Shown: piece after piece, positions 25,465 to 33,492 of the stretch
Numbering within the stretch: position 1 is the stretch's first letter
Layout of the letters: every line of letters begins with the position of its first letter
NCBI GenBank assembly: GCA_905234495.1
Contig: CAJOHE010000014.1
Location: forward strand, 52,295 to 99,248
Direction of reading: 5' to 3'
Source of the DNA: an uncultured Eubacterium sp.
GTDB lineage: Bacteria > Bacillota > Clostridia > Oscillospirales > Acutalibacteraceae
DNA: 46,954 bases
Position numbers and translations under genes: made by a program
Notes under the pieces: generated by a model
Databases searched by the model: none
The model's input: only the letters and a program-made list of their open reading frames with translations
What the model was told of the DNA's origin: nothing

Positions 25465-27309
25465 ATGAAATTTGGCATAGAGTGGCGACTAAAGGGCGAC
25501 GAGTACGGCGGTTCCTTCGGCAACGGCATAACCCTTTCGGACAGCGAGTCCGTGTGGGGTATGCGCACCGTCAGCGAAAGCGCGGACAAAACGGTGTATG
25601 AAGGAAAGCGAGGTCACACGCTCATCTGCAATCACAAAATGGAAAACGGCGTTACTGTTTTTAACACCGTTTTTGAAAACACGACCGATTCCCCCGCTGA
25701 GCTTGAACTGCTTACAAGCTTTGCTTTGAGCGGAATCACGGCGGACAGAATTCACCGCGCGACGTCGTTCTGGAGTGCGGAAGGCAAGCTTATATCGCAG
25801 GACTTGACCGAGCTCAATATGGAACCGTCGTGGGCAAAGCACGGCAAAAGGATTGAAAAATTCGGTCAGACAGGCTCGATGCCCGTCAGAAAATGGTTTC
25901 CGTTTTTAGCTTTCGAGGACAGCGAAAACGGAAAATTCATCGGCGTTCAGCTCTACTGCCCGTCAAGCTGGCAGATTGAGATAATCACCAAGGATAAAAG
26001 CGTAAGCGTTTTCGGCGGACTTGCCGACAGGGACTACGGTCAGTGGACAAAAACCGTTGCGCCCCGCGAGTGCTTTGCGGCGCCCAAAGCGGTGGTTGCC
26101 GAGGGCGATTCTCTGCTTGAGGTGTGCGACAAGCTTGTCAAGGCGCAGAAGCCCGATATTGCGGAAATCGACCGCGATATGCCGATTGTATTTAACGAGT
26201 ACTGTTCAAGCTGGGGCAACCCGAATCTTGAAAACATACGCAAGGCGGCTGAAAAGCTCGACGGCGCGGGCGTTCGCTATTTCGTGATTGACAGCGGCTG
26301 GTACAAGCTTCCCGAGGACGACTGGTTCAGCACTTCGGGCGACTGGATTGTTGAAAAATCCCTGTTCCCGAACGGAATCAGCGAGGTTGCCGATATTGTT
26401 AAATCGCACGGTATGATTCCGGGAATATGGTTTGAATACGAAACCCTCGGCTCAAAGGCTGAAAACTATAATAACAAAGAGCTTCTTCTCACACGCGACG
26501 GCTATCCCGTCACGGTTGGCGGAAGGCGTTTCTGGGATATGCGAAAAAGCGCCGTGCGCGACTTCCTCGACGAGAGGGTTATCTCGCTTCTCAGAGACAA
26601 CGGCTTCGGCTACATTAAGGTTGACTACAACGAGAACATAGGCGCGGGCGTCGACGGCGCCGAGAGCTTCGGCGAAGGGCTCAGGCAGAGCGTTGAGGCA
26701 AGCCGCGACTACTACGTTCATATGAAAGCGGAACTGCCCGACCTTGTTATTGAAAACTGTTCAAGCGGCGGACACCGCCTTGAGCCTTCATTTATGGAAG
26801 TTTCATCGATGTCGAGCTTTTCCGACGCTCACGAGTGCGCCTGTATCCCGCTCATCGCAGCAAACCTTCACAGGCTCATAAGACCGGAGCAAAGCCAGAT
26901 ATGGGCGGTTATCCGTAAGGACTCGGATATACACAGGATTAACTATCTTCTGACGTCCGCTTTCCTCGGTCGCCTCTGCCTTTCGGGCGAGGTCTACGAC
27001 CTTCCGGATGAGCTTTGGCAGAACGTTCTCTGCGGAATCGACTTTTACAACAGGATAAAGCACATAATCAAAAACGGCGCGACGACCGTTATAAGGACAA
27101 ACGCGAGGGACTACTCGAAGCCCGAGGGATATCAGGCTGTTTTAAGGGAATACGGAAACGAGGCGTTTCTCACCGTTCACACCTTCGAAAACGGCGCTAA
27201 CCCGCCTGTTGAGGATTTGCTTGAAGAATACGGAATAAAGGCGGAATTCGGCTCGCCACTTGACGGTGATTTCAGAGGCAGAGCTTATCTGCTTGAAAAG
27301 AAAAAATAA
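25465..27309 (+). CDS. Glycoside hydrolase family 36 (alpha-galactosidase-like)
   Basis: A 614-residue GH36/melibiase-like enzyme. The barrel contains YFVIDSGWYKLPEDDW (about 272-287), MIPGIWFEYE, the nucleophile Asp in YIKVDYNENIGAG (about 383-395) and ENCSSGGHRLEPSFM, with the acid/base Asp in SSFSDAHECA (about 449-458). No signal peptide. It is probably cytoplasmic alpha-galactosidase, but the family also holds other alpha-linked activities. The ribosome site AGGATAG overlaps the stop of the GH31 gene, so they are tightly coupled. Confidence 0.88.
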   Translation: MKFGIEWRLKGDEYGGSFGNGITLSDSESVWGMRTVSESADKTVYEGKRGHTLICNHKMENGVTVFNTVFENTTDSPAELELLTSFALSGITADRIHRATSFWSAEGKLISQDLTELNMEPSWAKHGKRIEKFGQTGSMPVRKWFPFLAFEDSENGKFIGVQLYCPSSWQIEIITKDKSVSVFGGLADRDYGQWTKTVAPRECFAAPKAVVAEGDSLLEVCDKLVKAQKPDIAEIDRDMPIVFNEYCSSWGNPNLENIRKAAEKLDGAGVRYFVIDSGWYKLPEDDWFSTSGDWIVEKSLFPNGISEVADIVKSHGMIPGIWFEYETLGSKAENYNNKELLLTRDGYPVTVGGRRFWDMRKSAVRDFLDERVISLLRDNGFGYIKVDYNENIGAGVDGAESFGEGLRQSVEASRDYYVHMKAELPDLVIENCSSGGHRLEPSFMEVSSMSSFSDAHECACIPLIAANLHRLIRPEQSQIWAVIRKDSDIHRINYLLTSAFLGRLCLSGEVYDLPDELWQNVLCGIDFYNRIKHIIKNGATTVIRTNARDYSKPEGYQAVLREYGNEAFLTVHTFENGANPPVEDLLEEYGIKAEFGSPLDGDFRGRAYLLEKKK

Positions 27310-27340
27310 CGGAAACCTTTCAAACTATCAGGGGGACACT

Positions 27341-28318
27341 ATGAGAGAACTTAACTGGGCGTGCATAGGTTGCGGACACATCGCTGGCGAAATGGCGCAG
27401 GCGTTTGAGCAGAAGGGCAGAAGCTTTTACTCTGTTTATTCACGCACAAATGAAAACGCAGCTTCGTTTGCAAAGCGTTGGGGAATCAAAAAGGTTTACG
27501 CCTCCCCCGACGAGCTTTTCGGCGATGAAAACGTTGACGTCGTATATATCGCAACGCCCCACAACAGGCACATTGAATACATACTTAAAGCCGCTGAAAA
27601 CGGAAAGCACGTGCTCTGTGAAAAGGCGATAACTCTGAATTCCGACGAGCTTTCACGGGCGGTTGAGGCGTGCAGAAAAAACGGTGTTATCCTTGCCGAG
27701 GCTATGACCATTTACCATATGCCGGTATATAAGAAGGTCTTTGAGTGCATTGAAAACGGCAGCCTTGGAGCGATGAAGCTCATTGAGGTAAACCTCGGCA
27801 GCAACAAGGATTATGATATGACAAACCGCTTCTTTAACCCCGACCTTGCGGGCGGCGCGATGCTTGACATCGGCGTTTATGCGCTCTCGTTTGTAAGACG
27901 CTTTATGAGCGAAAGCCCGAGGGTTGCAGGCTCATCCGTTAAGCTTGCGCCAACGGGCGTTGACGAGCAGGAACTGATGCTTCTTGAAAACGGACTCGGC
28001 GAGGCGGCAAGCGTTACTCTGTCACTTACCGCAAAGCTTCCGCGAACAGCGACAGTTTCGTTTGAAAACGGCTACGCTGAGTTTGAAAACTACAACCGTT
28101 CGCACAGGGCGACGGTGACTTATCATAACGGCGAAAACGTTATCTTTGAAAGCGAGGGCGAAATATCCCCTCTTTCGTACGAAATTGACGATATGGAAGA
28201 GGCGGTGAACGGCGGCGAAAACAGAATGATGCTCGGTTACACCGCCGACGTTATGAAAATCATGACCGAAATGAGAAGACAATGGGGCGTTAAATATCCC
28301 GAGGAAGAAAACGTTTAG
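27341..28318 (+). CDS. Gfo/Idh/MocA family oxidoreductase
   Basis: An NAD(P)-dependent sugar dehydrogenase-like protein of 325 residues. The N-terminal Rossmann domain starts NWACIGCGHIAGEMAQAF (about 4-21); YIATPHNRHIEYILKAAENGKHVLCEKAITL (about 75-105) contains the EK signature with Ala in place of the usual Pro, and GGAMLDIGVYAL (about 170-181) holds the C-terminal domain Asp. The ATG at 27341 follows GGGGGA; the earlier frame start lies inside the GH36 gene. It is the last gene of the operon and fits sugar catabolism with the two glycosidases. Confidence 0.9.
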   Translation: MRELNWACIGCGHIAGEMAQAFEQKGRSFYSVYSRTNENAASFAKRWGIKKVYASPDELFGDENVDVVYIATPHNRHIEYILKAAENGKHVLCEKAITLNSDELSRAVEACRKNGVILAEAMTIYHMPVYKKVFECIENGSLGAMKLIEVNLGSNKDYDMTNRFFNPDLAGGAMLDIGVYALSFVRRFMSESPRVAGSSVKLAPTGVDEQELMLLENGLGEAASVTLSLTAKLPRTATVSFENGYAEFENYNRSHRATVTYHNGENVIFESEGEISPLSYEIDDMEEAVNGGENRMMLGYTADVMKIMTEMRRQWGVKYPEEENV

Positions 28319-28325
28319 ATATTAT

Positions 28326-28357
28326 AAAAAGCGACAGCATTTTCTGCTGTCGCTTTT
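28326..28357. terminator. Bidirectional terminator between Gfo/Idh and ferritin-like genes
   Basis: A stem AAAAGCGACAGCA / TGCTGTCGCTTTT with loop TTTTC, between two convergent operons. Confidence 0.9.
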
Positions 28358-28359
28358 CG

Positions 28360-28749
28360 TTATTTCAGAAGGTCCGAAACCGTGTCGCCGTGGCGTTTCT
28401 CGTCGTTTTTCACGCTTTCGATTTCGGGAAACTTTTCGGCAACGGGCGCATATGTATCAACCGCGTTGTATTCCCCTTTTGCAATAATCGGGTAAAGTTT
28501 CTTTTTGCCGATTATCTTATAGAGAAGCGGAACAAGCGTTGCAAGAGTTTTCTTTGGCTTCAGGGTTTCGTTTGTAATCGCCTTGAACACCGAGGCATGG
28601 TGCCCTTCCTCGGCAGCGAGCCTGCGGAAGGTTTCGGCGTCCTTTTCATCCTTTACAACGTCCGCAAGCGCGTTATACATCATAACCGCGTCAAGCTCGC
28701 CCTGCTGGGATTTGATAAGTACCTTCATATCTTCTTTTGAAATGCTCAT
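28360..28749 (-). CDS. Ferritin-like/rubrerythrin-type diiron protein
   Basis: A 129-residue, mostly helical protein with paired metal-ligand motifs EEGHH (about 46-50) and DEKRHG (about 115-120), plus QQGELDAVMMYNALAD in the first helix and KGEYNAVDTY in the third. This pattern fits the small ferritin-like/rubrerythrin superfamily. It lacks the C-terminal rubredoxin domain. A role in peroxide or iron handling is likely. Last gene of the ICMT-GNAT-esterase-flavodoxin operon; start ATG at 28749, 6 bases after the flavodoxin stop. Confidence 0.8.
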   Translation of the reverse strand: MSISKEDMKVLIKSQQGELDAVMMYNALADVVKDEKDAETFRRLAAEEGHHASVFKAITNETLKPKKTLATLVPLLYKIIGKKKLYPIIAKGEYNAVDTYAPVAEKFPEIESVKNDEKRHGDTVSDLLK

Positions 28750-28755
28750 AATTTA

Positions 28756-29166
28756 TCACTCAACAAATTCCTTTGCAAACGCCGCAGCGTCCTTGCAGTC
28801 GTCATCGTTTGGTCTGCCCTTGTGTACGCCCTTGAATTCGCCCTTGCAGTGGAATTCCCTGCCGTACATCTCAATGCCGACCTTGTCAGCCTCAGCCTTA
28901 ACCTTTTTGTAAGTTGAATTGAGCATAGCTGCTGAACCGAAGTTGACAATCTTTCCGACCTTGTCCTTGTCAAGGGAACGGATAAAGCTTTTAACCTCGG
29001 GGTCAATGCTGAAAGCGTAGTATGAGTTTCCGAGGAAAAGATAGTCAACCTCTTCGCTCACGGGCTCGCTTATCGGCAGAGCCTCAACGCCGAGGACCTC
29101 AGCCATAGCTTCGGCGAGCCGTTTGGTGTTGCCTGTTTTTGTGTAGTACCTTACCGCAAATTTCAT
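28756..29166 (-). CDS. Flavodoxin
   Basis: A 136-residue FMN electron-transfer protein. The phosphate-binding loop YYTKTGNTKRLAEAMAE is at about 7-23, LFLGNSYYAF (about 50-59) and FGSAAMLNSTYKKVK (about 79-93) provide the isoalloxazine loops. The ATG at 29166 is selected because of AAAGGAGG eight bases upstream; an earlier in-frame start at 29208 would extend into the esterase 3' end. It could serve as electron donor to the ferritin-like protein encoded next. Confidence 0.85.
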   Translation of the reverse strand: MKFAVRYYTKTGNTKRLAEAMAEVLGVEALPISEPVSEEVDYLFLGNSYYAFSIDPEVKSFIRSLDKDKVGKIVNFGSAAMLNSTYKKVKAEADKVGIEMYGREFHCKGEFKGVHKGRPNDDDCKDAAAFAKEFVE

Positions 29167-29186
29167 AATGAATCCTCCTTTTGTTT

Positions 29187-29912
29187 TTATAAAACTTCTT
29201 TCAGCCACTCAACGCTGTCACTTGTCCAGTGCGGCGTTCTTGAGCACATATCAAGAGATTTTGCGTTCACGGTCTCGTCTGCAACCGAGAAGCCGTGCGG
29301 CGCGTCGCTGTAGATATGGCACTCAAAGCCGACGCCGTTTTTGTTGAGAGCCGAAATGAAATCTATCGAATTTTCAATCGGAACCGTGTTGTCGTTTCTG
29401 CTTGCAAAGACGAAGCAGGGGCATGTGTTTTCGTCAACCGAGGCGATAACGTCGGTTGCGTCGGCGCAGTACCAGTCGGCAGTAGAGCCATTGAGAACCG
29501 CATAGCCGAGTATCGCAGCCTTTGGCTTGCACGCCGAAACGGTTGCGGCAGCGCCTGCAAGATGGCCGCCAGCGGAAAAGCCGATGACGGCAATCCTGAC
29601 GGTATCAACCGCCCATTCTTCGCTTCTGTCAATAATCATTCTGTACGCCGCCTCATAGTCGTCAAGCGGATTTCTCCACGCCTTGTGCTTTGCAACCGAG
29701 TACCTTAGCACGAAAGCCTGAAAGCCCGCCTGTAGATACACGAGTGCGACGGGGTCCGCTTCCCTGTCGGAACAGAATTCATATCCGCCGCCCGGCAGAA
29801 CTATGATTGCAGGGCGTTTTTCTATGTTTGAAAACTCGCCGCCCGTCTTCTGAATATACGCCGTAAGCGTTACGTTTCGCTCTTCGTTTAATACTATTCT
29901 TTCCGCTTTCAT
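29187..29912 (-). CDS. Alpha/beta hydrolase (esterase/acetylxylan-esterase-like)
   Basis: A 241-residue hydrolase with the oxyanion sequence VLPGGGYEFCSDREADP (about 38-54), the nucleophile elbow GFSAGGHLAGA (about 111-121), and a C-terminal YSDAPHGFSV with the catalytic histidine; a candidate acid is the Asp in FASRNDNTVPIENS. This layout fits BD-FAE/pectin-acetylesterase-like carbohydrate esterases. No signal peptide. It overlaps closely with its neighbours in the five-gene minus-strand operon (3 bases from the GNAT stop). Confidence 0.85.
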   Translation of the reverse strand: MKAERIVLNEERNVTLTAYIQKTGGEFSNIEKRPAIIVLPGGGYEFCSDREADPVALVYLQAGFQAFVLRYSVAKHKAWRNPLDDYEAAYRMIIDRSEEWAVDTVRIAVIGFSAGGHLAGAAATVSACKPKAAILGYAVLNGSTADWYCADATDVIASVDENTCPCFVFASRNDNTVPIENSIDFISALNKNGVGFECHIYSDAPHGFSVADETVNAKSLDMCSRTPHWTSDSVEWLKEVL

Positions 29913-29914
29913 AT

Positions 29915-30445
29915 TTATCCCCTCTTATGCTCGCCGATTATCTTTTCCATAAAAATCATATTATCCCAGCGGCCGAATTTGTAGCCGCACTTATGAAACT
30001 CGCCGACCTTTTTAAAGCCGAGATGCTCGTGAAAACGTTCGCTGTTATTTGTGAGGTATTTATCCTCAACAACGGGGCTTCCGATAGAGGCGTAGAGATT
30101 GATTATGCCCATTTCACGAAGCCTGTTTTCAAGCTCGGTATAAAGCTTTCTGCCGTATCCCCTGCCGGTTGAATCCTTATCGAGATATATGCTCAGCTCA
30201 CAGCAGTGGGCGTACGCCGCCCTGACGCGAAACGGACCCGCGTAGGCGTAGCCCTGAATAACACCACCGTCCTCAAGAACAAGATAGGGATACTTTTTGA
30301 GGGTGTTTTCTATCCGCGATGAAAACTCTTCCAAAGAAGGAACGTCGTATTCAAAGGTCACCGCCGTGTTCAGAACATAGTATGAATATATTTCGAGCAG
30401 GCGCTCAGCGTCGCTCAGAGTCGCGTTTCTAATAACCACTTTCAC
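29915..30445 (-). CDS. GNAT N-acetyltransferase, phosphinothricin acetyltransferase-like
   Basis: A 176-residue acetyl-CoA-dependent transferase. The sequence IRNATLSDAERLLEIYSYYVLNTAVTFEYDVPSLEEF matches the N terminus of the Pat/YwnH subfamily. The acetyl-CoA site is ELSIYLDKDSTGRGYGRKLYTELE (about 88-111) and the C terminus has NNSERFHEHLGFKKVGEFHKCGYKFGRWDNM. Substrate likely an amino-acid analogue such as methionine sulfoximine; unproven. It lies between the ICMT-like and the esterase genes. Confidence 0.85.
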   Translation of the reverse strand: MKVVIRNATLSDAERLLEIYSYYVLNTAVTFEYDVPSLEEFSSRIENTLKKYPYLVLEDGGVIQGYAYAGPFRVRAAYAHCCELSIYLDKDSTGRGYGRKLYTELENRLREMGIINLYASIGSPVVEDKYLTNNSERFHEHLGFKKVGEFHKCGYKFGRWDNMIFMEKIIGEHKRG

Positions 30446-30448
30446 ACC

Positions 30449-31120
30449 TCACCAGATAAACGGGATAAGCCTGTATCTGACTTTCTGTTTGTACTCTGTA
30501 TAGCCCTCGAGCCCTTCCCCGAGAACCTTTTCCTCGTTTTTGATTCGCATAACAATTATCGGTATATAAAAAAGCATTATCGCAAAGGAAATAACGCTTC
30601 CGAGAACGATGGGCATCGCGAGGAATAGAAGCACCGTGCTCATATACATCGGGTGACGGACAATGCCGTAAAGCCCCGTGTCGACCACCTTCTGATTCTC
30701 CTGCACCTCAACCGTGCGCGAGAGGTATTCGTTTTCCCTCATCACCTCGGCATAGAGAACGTACGCAAAAAGGAACACCGCCGACGCGATATATGAAGCC
30801 CACAACGGAAGGACGAGCCACCCGAAGCGGAAATTAAGTCCTGCCACGATGAACACCGCGAGAAACATTACGCCGCTCAGCGCAATTACAAGCTTCTGCT
30901 CGGACTGCTCTTCCTTGTTATTAAGGCGTTTTCTCAGAAGGTCGGGGCTTTTGAACATCATAACAAATCCCGCAATCAGCATCGGCACAAAAAGGATTCC
31001 CATAAAAAGCCAGCCCTGATAATAACTTAGACTTCCCGCAGGAATAAAAAGCAGAGCGGCTATGAGAAGGATGCCGACGAGCACCTTTACTATCGCCTGA
31101 AAGAATAATTTTGCGTCCAT
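30449..31120 (-). CDS. Isoprenylcysteine methyltransferase-family membrane protein
   Basis: A 223-residue protein with about five membrane helices and a C-terminal catalytic-type segment: GLYGIVRHPMYMSTVLLFLAMPIVLGS (about 152-178) with the RHPMY motif, and NEEKVLGEGLEGYTEYKQKVRYRLIPFIW at the end. These are signatures of the ICMT/PEMT superfamily of membrane S-adenosylmethionine methyltransferases. The substrate in bacteria is usually unknown. First gene of a five-gene operon under a near-consensus promoter; GGAGG lies 6-7 bases before the ATG. Confidence 0.85.
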   Translation of the reverse strand: MDAKLFFQAIVKVLVGILLIAALLFIPAGSLSYYQGWLFMGILFVPMLIAGFVMMFKSPDLLRKRLNNKEEQSEQKLVIALSGVMFLAVFIVAGLNFRFGWLVLPLWASYIASAVFLFAYVLYAEVMRENEYLSRTVEVQENQKVVDTGLYGIVRHPMYMSTVLLFLAMPIVLGSVISFAIMLFYIPIIVMRIKNEEKVLGEGLEGYTEYKQKVRYRLIPFIW

Positions 31121-31149
31121 TTCAACCTCCGCAAAAAATTTATGTATTT

Positions 31150-31178
31150 ATTATAACATAATATATCCCGCGCCTCAA
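31150..31178 (-). promoter_or_regulatory. Predicted sigma-A promoter of the ICMT-to-ferritin operon
   Basis: On the minus strand TTGAGG (31178-31173), 17 bases, TATAAT (31155-31150), 29 bases upstream of the first start codon. Confidence 0.7.
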
Positions 31179-31183
31179 CACAT

Positions 31184-31219
31184 AAAAACGCCCCCGAAGA
31201 AGATATACCTTCGGGGACG
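31184..31219 (-). terminator. Terminator after the spoVAD remnant unit
   Basis: On the minus strand CGTCCCCGAAG / CTTCGGGGGCG with one G-T wobble, loop GTATATCTT, followed by five T residues. Confidence 0.85.
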
Positions 31220-31229
31220 TTTCTTTCTT

Positions 31230-31385
31230 TTATTTACGCGCGGTTTTGATGTCCTTCACAAGAAGTAGCATCTGCAAAATCAGCAAAACTGCGGCGAAAA
31301 TGCGTATTGTTCCCGCGATTATATCGAGCGTGTTTGAAATTTCGCGGAAGGACGAGACGAGTTTGATATTGTTATAATGCTTCAT
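31230..31385 (-). CDS. 51-residue single-pass membrane protein next to spoVAD
   Basis: ATG at 31385 with GGAGGTG immediately upstream. It reads MKHYNNIKLVSSFREISNTL, then a hydrophobic helix (about 22-44, ending LLILQMLLLV) and a basic tail KDIKTARK. It starts one base after the spoVAD stop codon, so it is probably translated with it, and a strong terminator follows. It is too short to be SpoVAE. No family recognised; a sporulation-linked role is only inferred from position. Confidence 0.55.
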   Translation of the reverse strand: MKHYNNIKLVSSFREISNTLDIIAGTIRIFAAVLLILQMLLLVKDIKTARK

Positions 31386-31386
31386 T

Positions 31387-31788
31387 TCACACCTCCATCA
31401 AAACGGCGTGGGCTATGCCGGGAATAGTGCTTCCCTGCTTGCTTGTGGTGGTGGACATCAGAGCGCCCGTTGCAACGAAAAGCACCTTGTGAAGCCTGCC
31501 CGCTTCCATTTCTTTCAGTATGTGCGAACAGACGACGGAAGCGCTGCAGCCGCAGCCCGAGCCACCCGAATTTACGTCCTGCTTTTTGATGCTGAAAATC
31601 ATCGTGCCGCAGTCCCTGTGCCTGCTTTCAATGGATACGCCGTGTTCCTTTTCAAGAAGCTCATAGAGAAGATGCGAGCCCGTGTATCCGAGGTCGCCCG
31701 TCAGAATCAGGTCATAGATTTCGGGCGAGGTCTGAGTATCCTGCAGAAAATCCCAAATGGTCCTCGCCGCGGCTGGAGGGAATGTCAA
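31387..31788 (-). pseudogene. spoVAD: spoVAD, C-terminal part only
   Basis: The 133 residues match the C-terminal 40 percent of SpoVAD, the thiolase-fold protein needed for dipicolinic acid uptake into spores: PAAARTIWDFL, YDLILTGDLGYTGSHLLYELL, DCGTMIFSIKKQDVNSGGSGCGCSASVV and LFVATGALMSTTTSKQGSTIPGIAHAVLMEV. The family is about 340 residues. The expected N-terminal 200 residues are absent, and similarity stops around 31775-31785, where composition changes to AT-rich island DNA. No matching N-terminal half was found in any frame in the window. Confidence 0.85.
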
Positions 31789-32113
31789 GGGTGTTTTAGA
31801 AATTCGTCAGTTTGCATAATTAATGTCCGTTTCTATGTGCAGGTTGCACAATTTTCCTCATTTTACAAAAAATTCCAAAAAAATCGGAGTTTTTCAAATC
31901 GACTTTTTTCTCACAAATATCCCATTATGTAGCAGAAATTTGGTACTGCTTTGACATCACCATAGGACACTCGTTCACACTTTGTTCACTTTTAAGCCCG
32001 ATTTTTGCCCTCTGAAAAAAACACTTGACAAATCTCTAAAAATAAATATAATGAAATGATTTAGACTTGCTAAATGGACGGTTTGGGTAATTCATTTATT
32101 CGGAGGCGAAAAT
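31789..32113 (+). promoter_or_regulatory. Non-coding island edge with promoter of the NTase-NADAR operon
   Basis: No gene is supported in these 325 bases. TTGACA (32025-32030), 16 bases, TATAAT (32047-32052) form a near-consensus promoter. Downstream, ATTTAG/CTAAAT (32059-32075) is a short inverted repeat in the leader, and CGGAGG precedes the first start codon. The remainder is AT-rich with no clear signal. Confidence 0.6.
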
Positions 32114-32764
32114 ATGGAGCATGATTTTGTATATGCAGATAAAGAAGAAGTTAGAGCTGTTCGACAGCTTCTTCTTGATATTATACACAGGGTGCAATAT
32201 GAACTTAGCGAGCAAGAAGGAATCACCTTCCAATATCAAATCGTAGGCAGCGCTAAAAGGAATATGATTACTTACGACAGGAAATCAAATATCGGCTTTG
32301 ATTTCGATATTAACCTTTATGTCAATGATTATAGCGACTATGATGACGAACCGGAAGTGTTAAGGCGAATACTTAGATTGACCTTTGACCGCATTGCAAG
32401 AGTTTATGGATATAGCTATTGCGAGGATTCAACAAGTGTACTAACAATCAAAAGGATAAATATGTTTCGTTCCTGTATTCTGCACAGCTTTGACTTTTGT
32501 ATCATTAGTAATCAAGAACCGGATTACTACATCCGTTTTGATAAAAAAGCAAACAATTATGTGTGGGCAAAGCGAAAGGCTGACCTTAAGGAAACAGACG
32601 AAAAAGCAAAGTGGCTTAAGGTTAATGGAAAATGGTCCGAGGTTAGAGAACACTATCTTTATCTAAAGGACAACAACGATAATGAGAATCGAAAATCCAT
32701 CTCAATATATAAAGAAACAATAAATAATCTTTATAATAATTATCATAATAAAAGGAGAAAATGA
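32114..32764 (+). CDS. Nucleotidyltransferase-fold protein
   Basis: A 216-residue protein. It shows the nucleotidyltransferase superfamily pattern: VGSAKRNMI (about 39-47) as the GS loop, then GFDFDINLYV (about 56-65) with the two metal-binding aspartates, and a third acidic residue in HSFDFCII (about 134-141). The family assignment is to the fold only; it is not a clear CCA-adding, MNT or cGAS-like member. The C terminus is rich in Lys and Asn. It lies one base before the NADAR gene and shares its promoter. Possible roles are nucleotide-second-messenger or tRNA/protein modification in defence. Confidence 0.6.
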   Translation: MEHDFVYADKEEVRAVRQLLLDIIHRVQYELSEQEGITFQYQIVGSAKRNMITYDRKSNIGFDFDINLYVNDYSDYDDEPEVLRRILRLTFDRIARVYGYSYCEDSTSVLTIKRINMFRSCILHSFDFCIISNQEPDYYIRFDKKANNYVWAKRKADLKETDEKAKWLKVNGKWSEVREHYLYLKDNNDNENRKSISIYKETINNLYNNYHNKRRK

Positions 32765-32765
32765 T

Positions 32766-33245
32766 ATGAATATTATTTGCTTTCATGCTCCCGATGAGGA
32801 GTACGGCTTCTTAAGCAACTGGTATATGTCAAGGTTTGAACTGGACGGCATTTCATATACCTCAATGGAACAATATATGATGCATCAGAAGGCAATAACC
32901 TTTGATGACAAAGATATTGCGAAACAGATTCTTGAAACAGACGATGTGAGCAAGGTTAAGGCACTGGGAAGAGCAGTACACAACTATAATGATGCCATTT
33001 GGAACGGCGTTAGACAAATTGTCGTTTATAAAGGCTTACTGGCTAAGTTTAGTCAAAACGAGGACTTAAAAGAAAAGCTACTGTCAACAAGAAATAAGAT
33101 CCTTGCTGAAGCAGCTCGCACAGATTCCGTGTGGGGTATTGGTATATCGATAAAAGACAATGCTCGCTTTGATATGAATAAGTGGAGAGGCAAAAACCTC
33201 TTGGGTTTTGCTCTAATGCAGGTAAGAAAAGAATTGCAGAAATAG
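32766..33245 (+). CDS. NADAR (YbiA/DUF1768) family protein
   Basis: A 159-residue NADAR-domain protein. Typical elements are FLSNWYMSRFELDGISYTSMEQYMMHQKA (about 15-43), the AKQILETDDVSKVKALGRAV helix, LLSTRNKILAEAARTDSVWGIGI (about 104-126) and the final KWRGKNLLGFALMQVRKEL. NADAR proteins act on ADP-ribosyl- or ribosylamine-type N-glycosidic bonds; some remove ADP-ribose from guanine in toxin systems. It starts two bases after the nucleotidyltransferase-like gene, so the two are probably functionally linked. It is followed by a terminator. Confidence 0.9.
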   Translation: MNIICFHAPDEEYGFLSNWYMSRFELDGISYTSMEQYMMHQKAITFDDKDIAKQILETDDVSKVKALGRAVHNYNDAIWNGVRQIVVYKGLLAKFSQNEDLKEKLLSTRNKILAEAARTDSVWGIGISIKDNARFDMNKWRGKNLLGFALMQVRKELQK

Positions 33246-33284
33246 AATCCCTATTCACCTGCAATCCATATAGTGATAACAGAA

Positions 33285-33316
33285 ATGAGGAGTTGCGTTG
33301 CAACTCCTCATTTTAT
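33285..33316 (+). terminator. Terminator after the NADAR gene
   Basis: ATGAGGAGTTGC / GCAACTCCTCAT stem (12 bp), loop GTT, followed by TTTTATTT. The stop codon of the XRE remnant on the minus strand lies in its 3' arm. Confidence 0.8.
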
Positions 33317-33450
33317 TTCTTGTTCTAAATTTCTAAAGGTATCCGTATCAAAGAATTCGGTAATGGTGATGTCCAGACCGTCACAGATTTTCTTGATGGT
33401 GGTGATACCCGGGTTCTTGCTTTGATTGTAAATAATTGATTTAATTGTTG
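33308..33450 (-). pseudogene. C-terminal remnant of an XRE regulator
   Basis: On the minus strand the frame is open and reads TIKSIIYNQSKNPGITTIKK...FRNLEQEIK before a TGA at 33308, nearly identical to the C-terminal half of the intact regulator at 34855-35097. The N-terminal half is missing; the sequence turns into the promoter of the HipB-like gene. Confidence 0.8.
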
Positions 33451-33476
33451 ACAATATTTCGGTCAACCGATATAAT
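33447..33476 (+). promoter_or_regulatory. Promoter and likely operator of the HipBA-like module
   Basis: Perfect consensus TTGACA (33448-33453), 17 bases, TATAAT (33471-33476). The spacer and -35 hold an inverted repeat GTTGAC (33447-33452) / GTCAAC (33462-33467) with a 9-base gap, a good autoregulatory site for the antitoxin. Confidence 0.7.
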
Positions 33477-33492
33477 AACATTGGTGATAGTT

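Larger units (their letters stand above)
33279..33450. repeat. Direct repeat A flanking the HipBA-like module
   Basis: 172 bases, about 85-90 percent identical by eye to 34826-34997 in the same orientation. It contains a terminator hairpin and the 3' end of an XRE regulator gene. The kinase toxin-antitoxin module lies exactly between the two copies. Confidence 0.85.

Noticed and set aside
31408..31932. 174-residue plus-strand frame across the spoVAD/island junction
   Set aside because: The first part is antisense to the clearly conserved SpoVAD sequence and the rest is AT-rich with no domain; it only appears long by chance.
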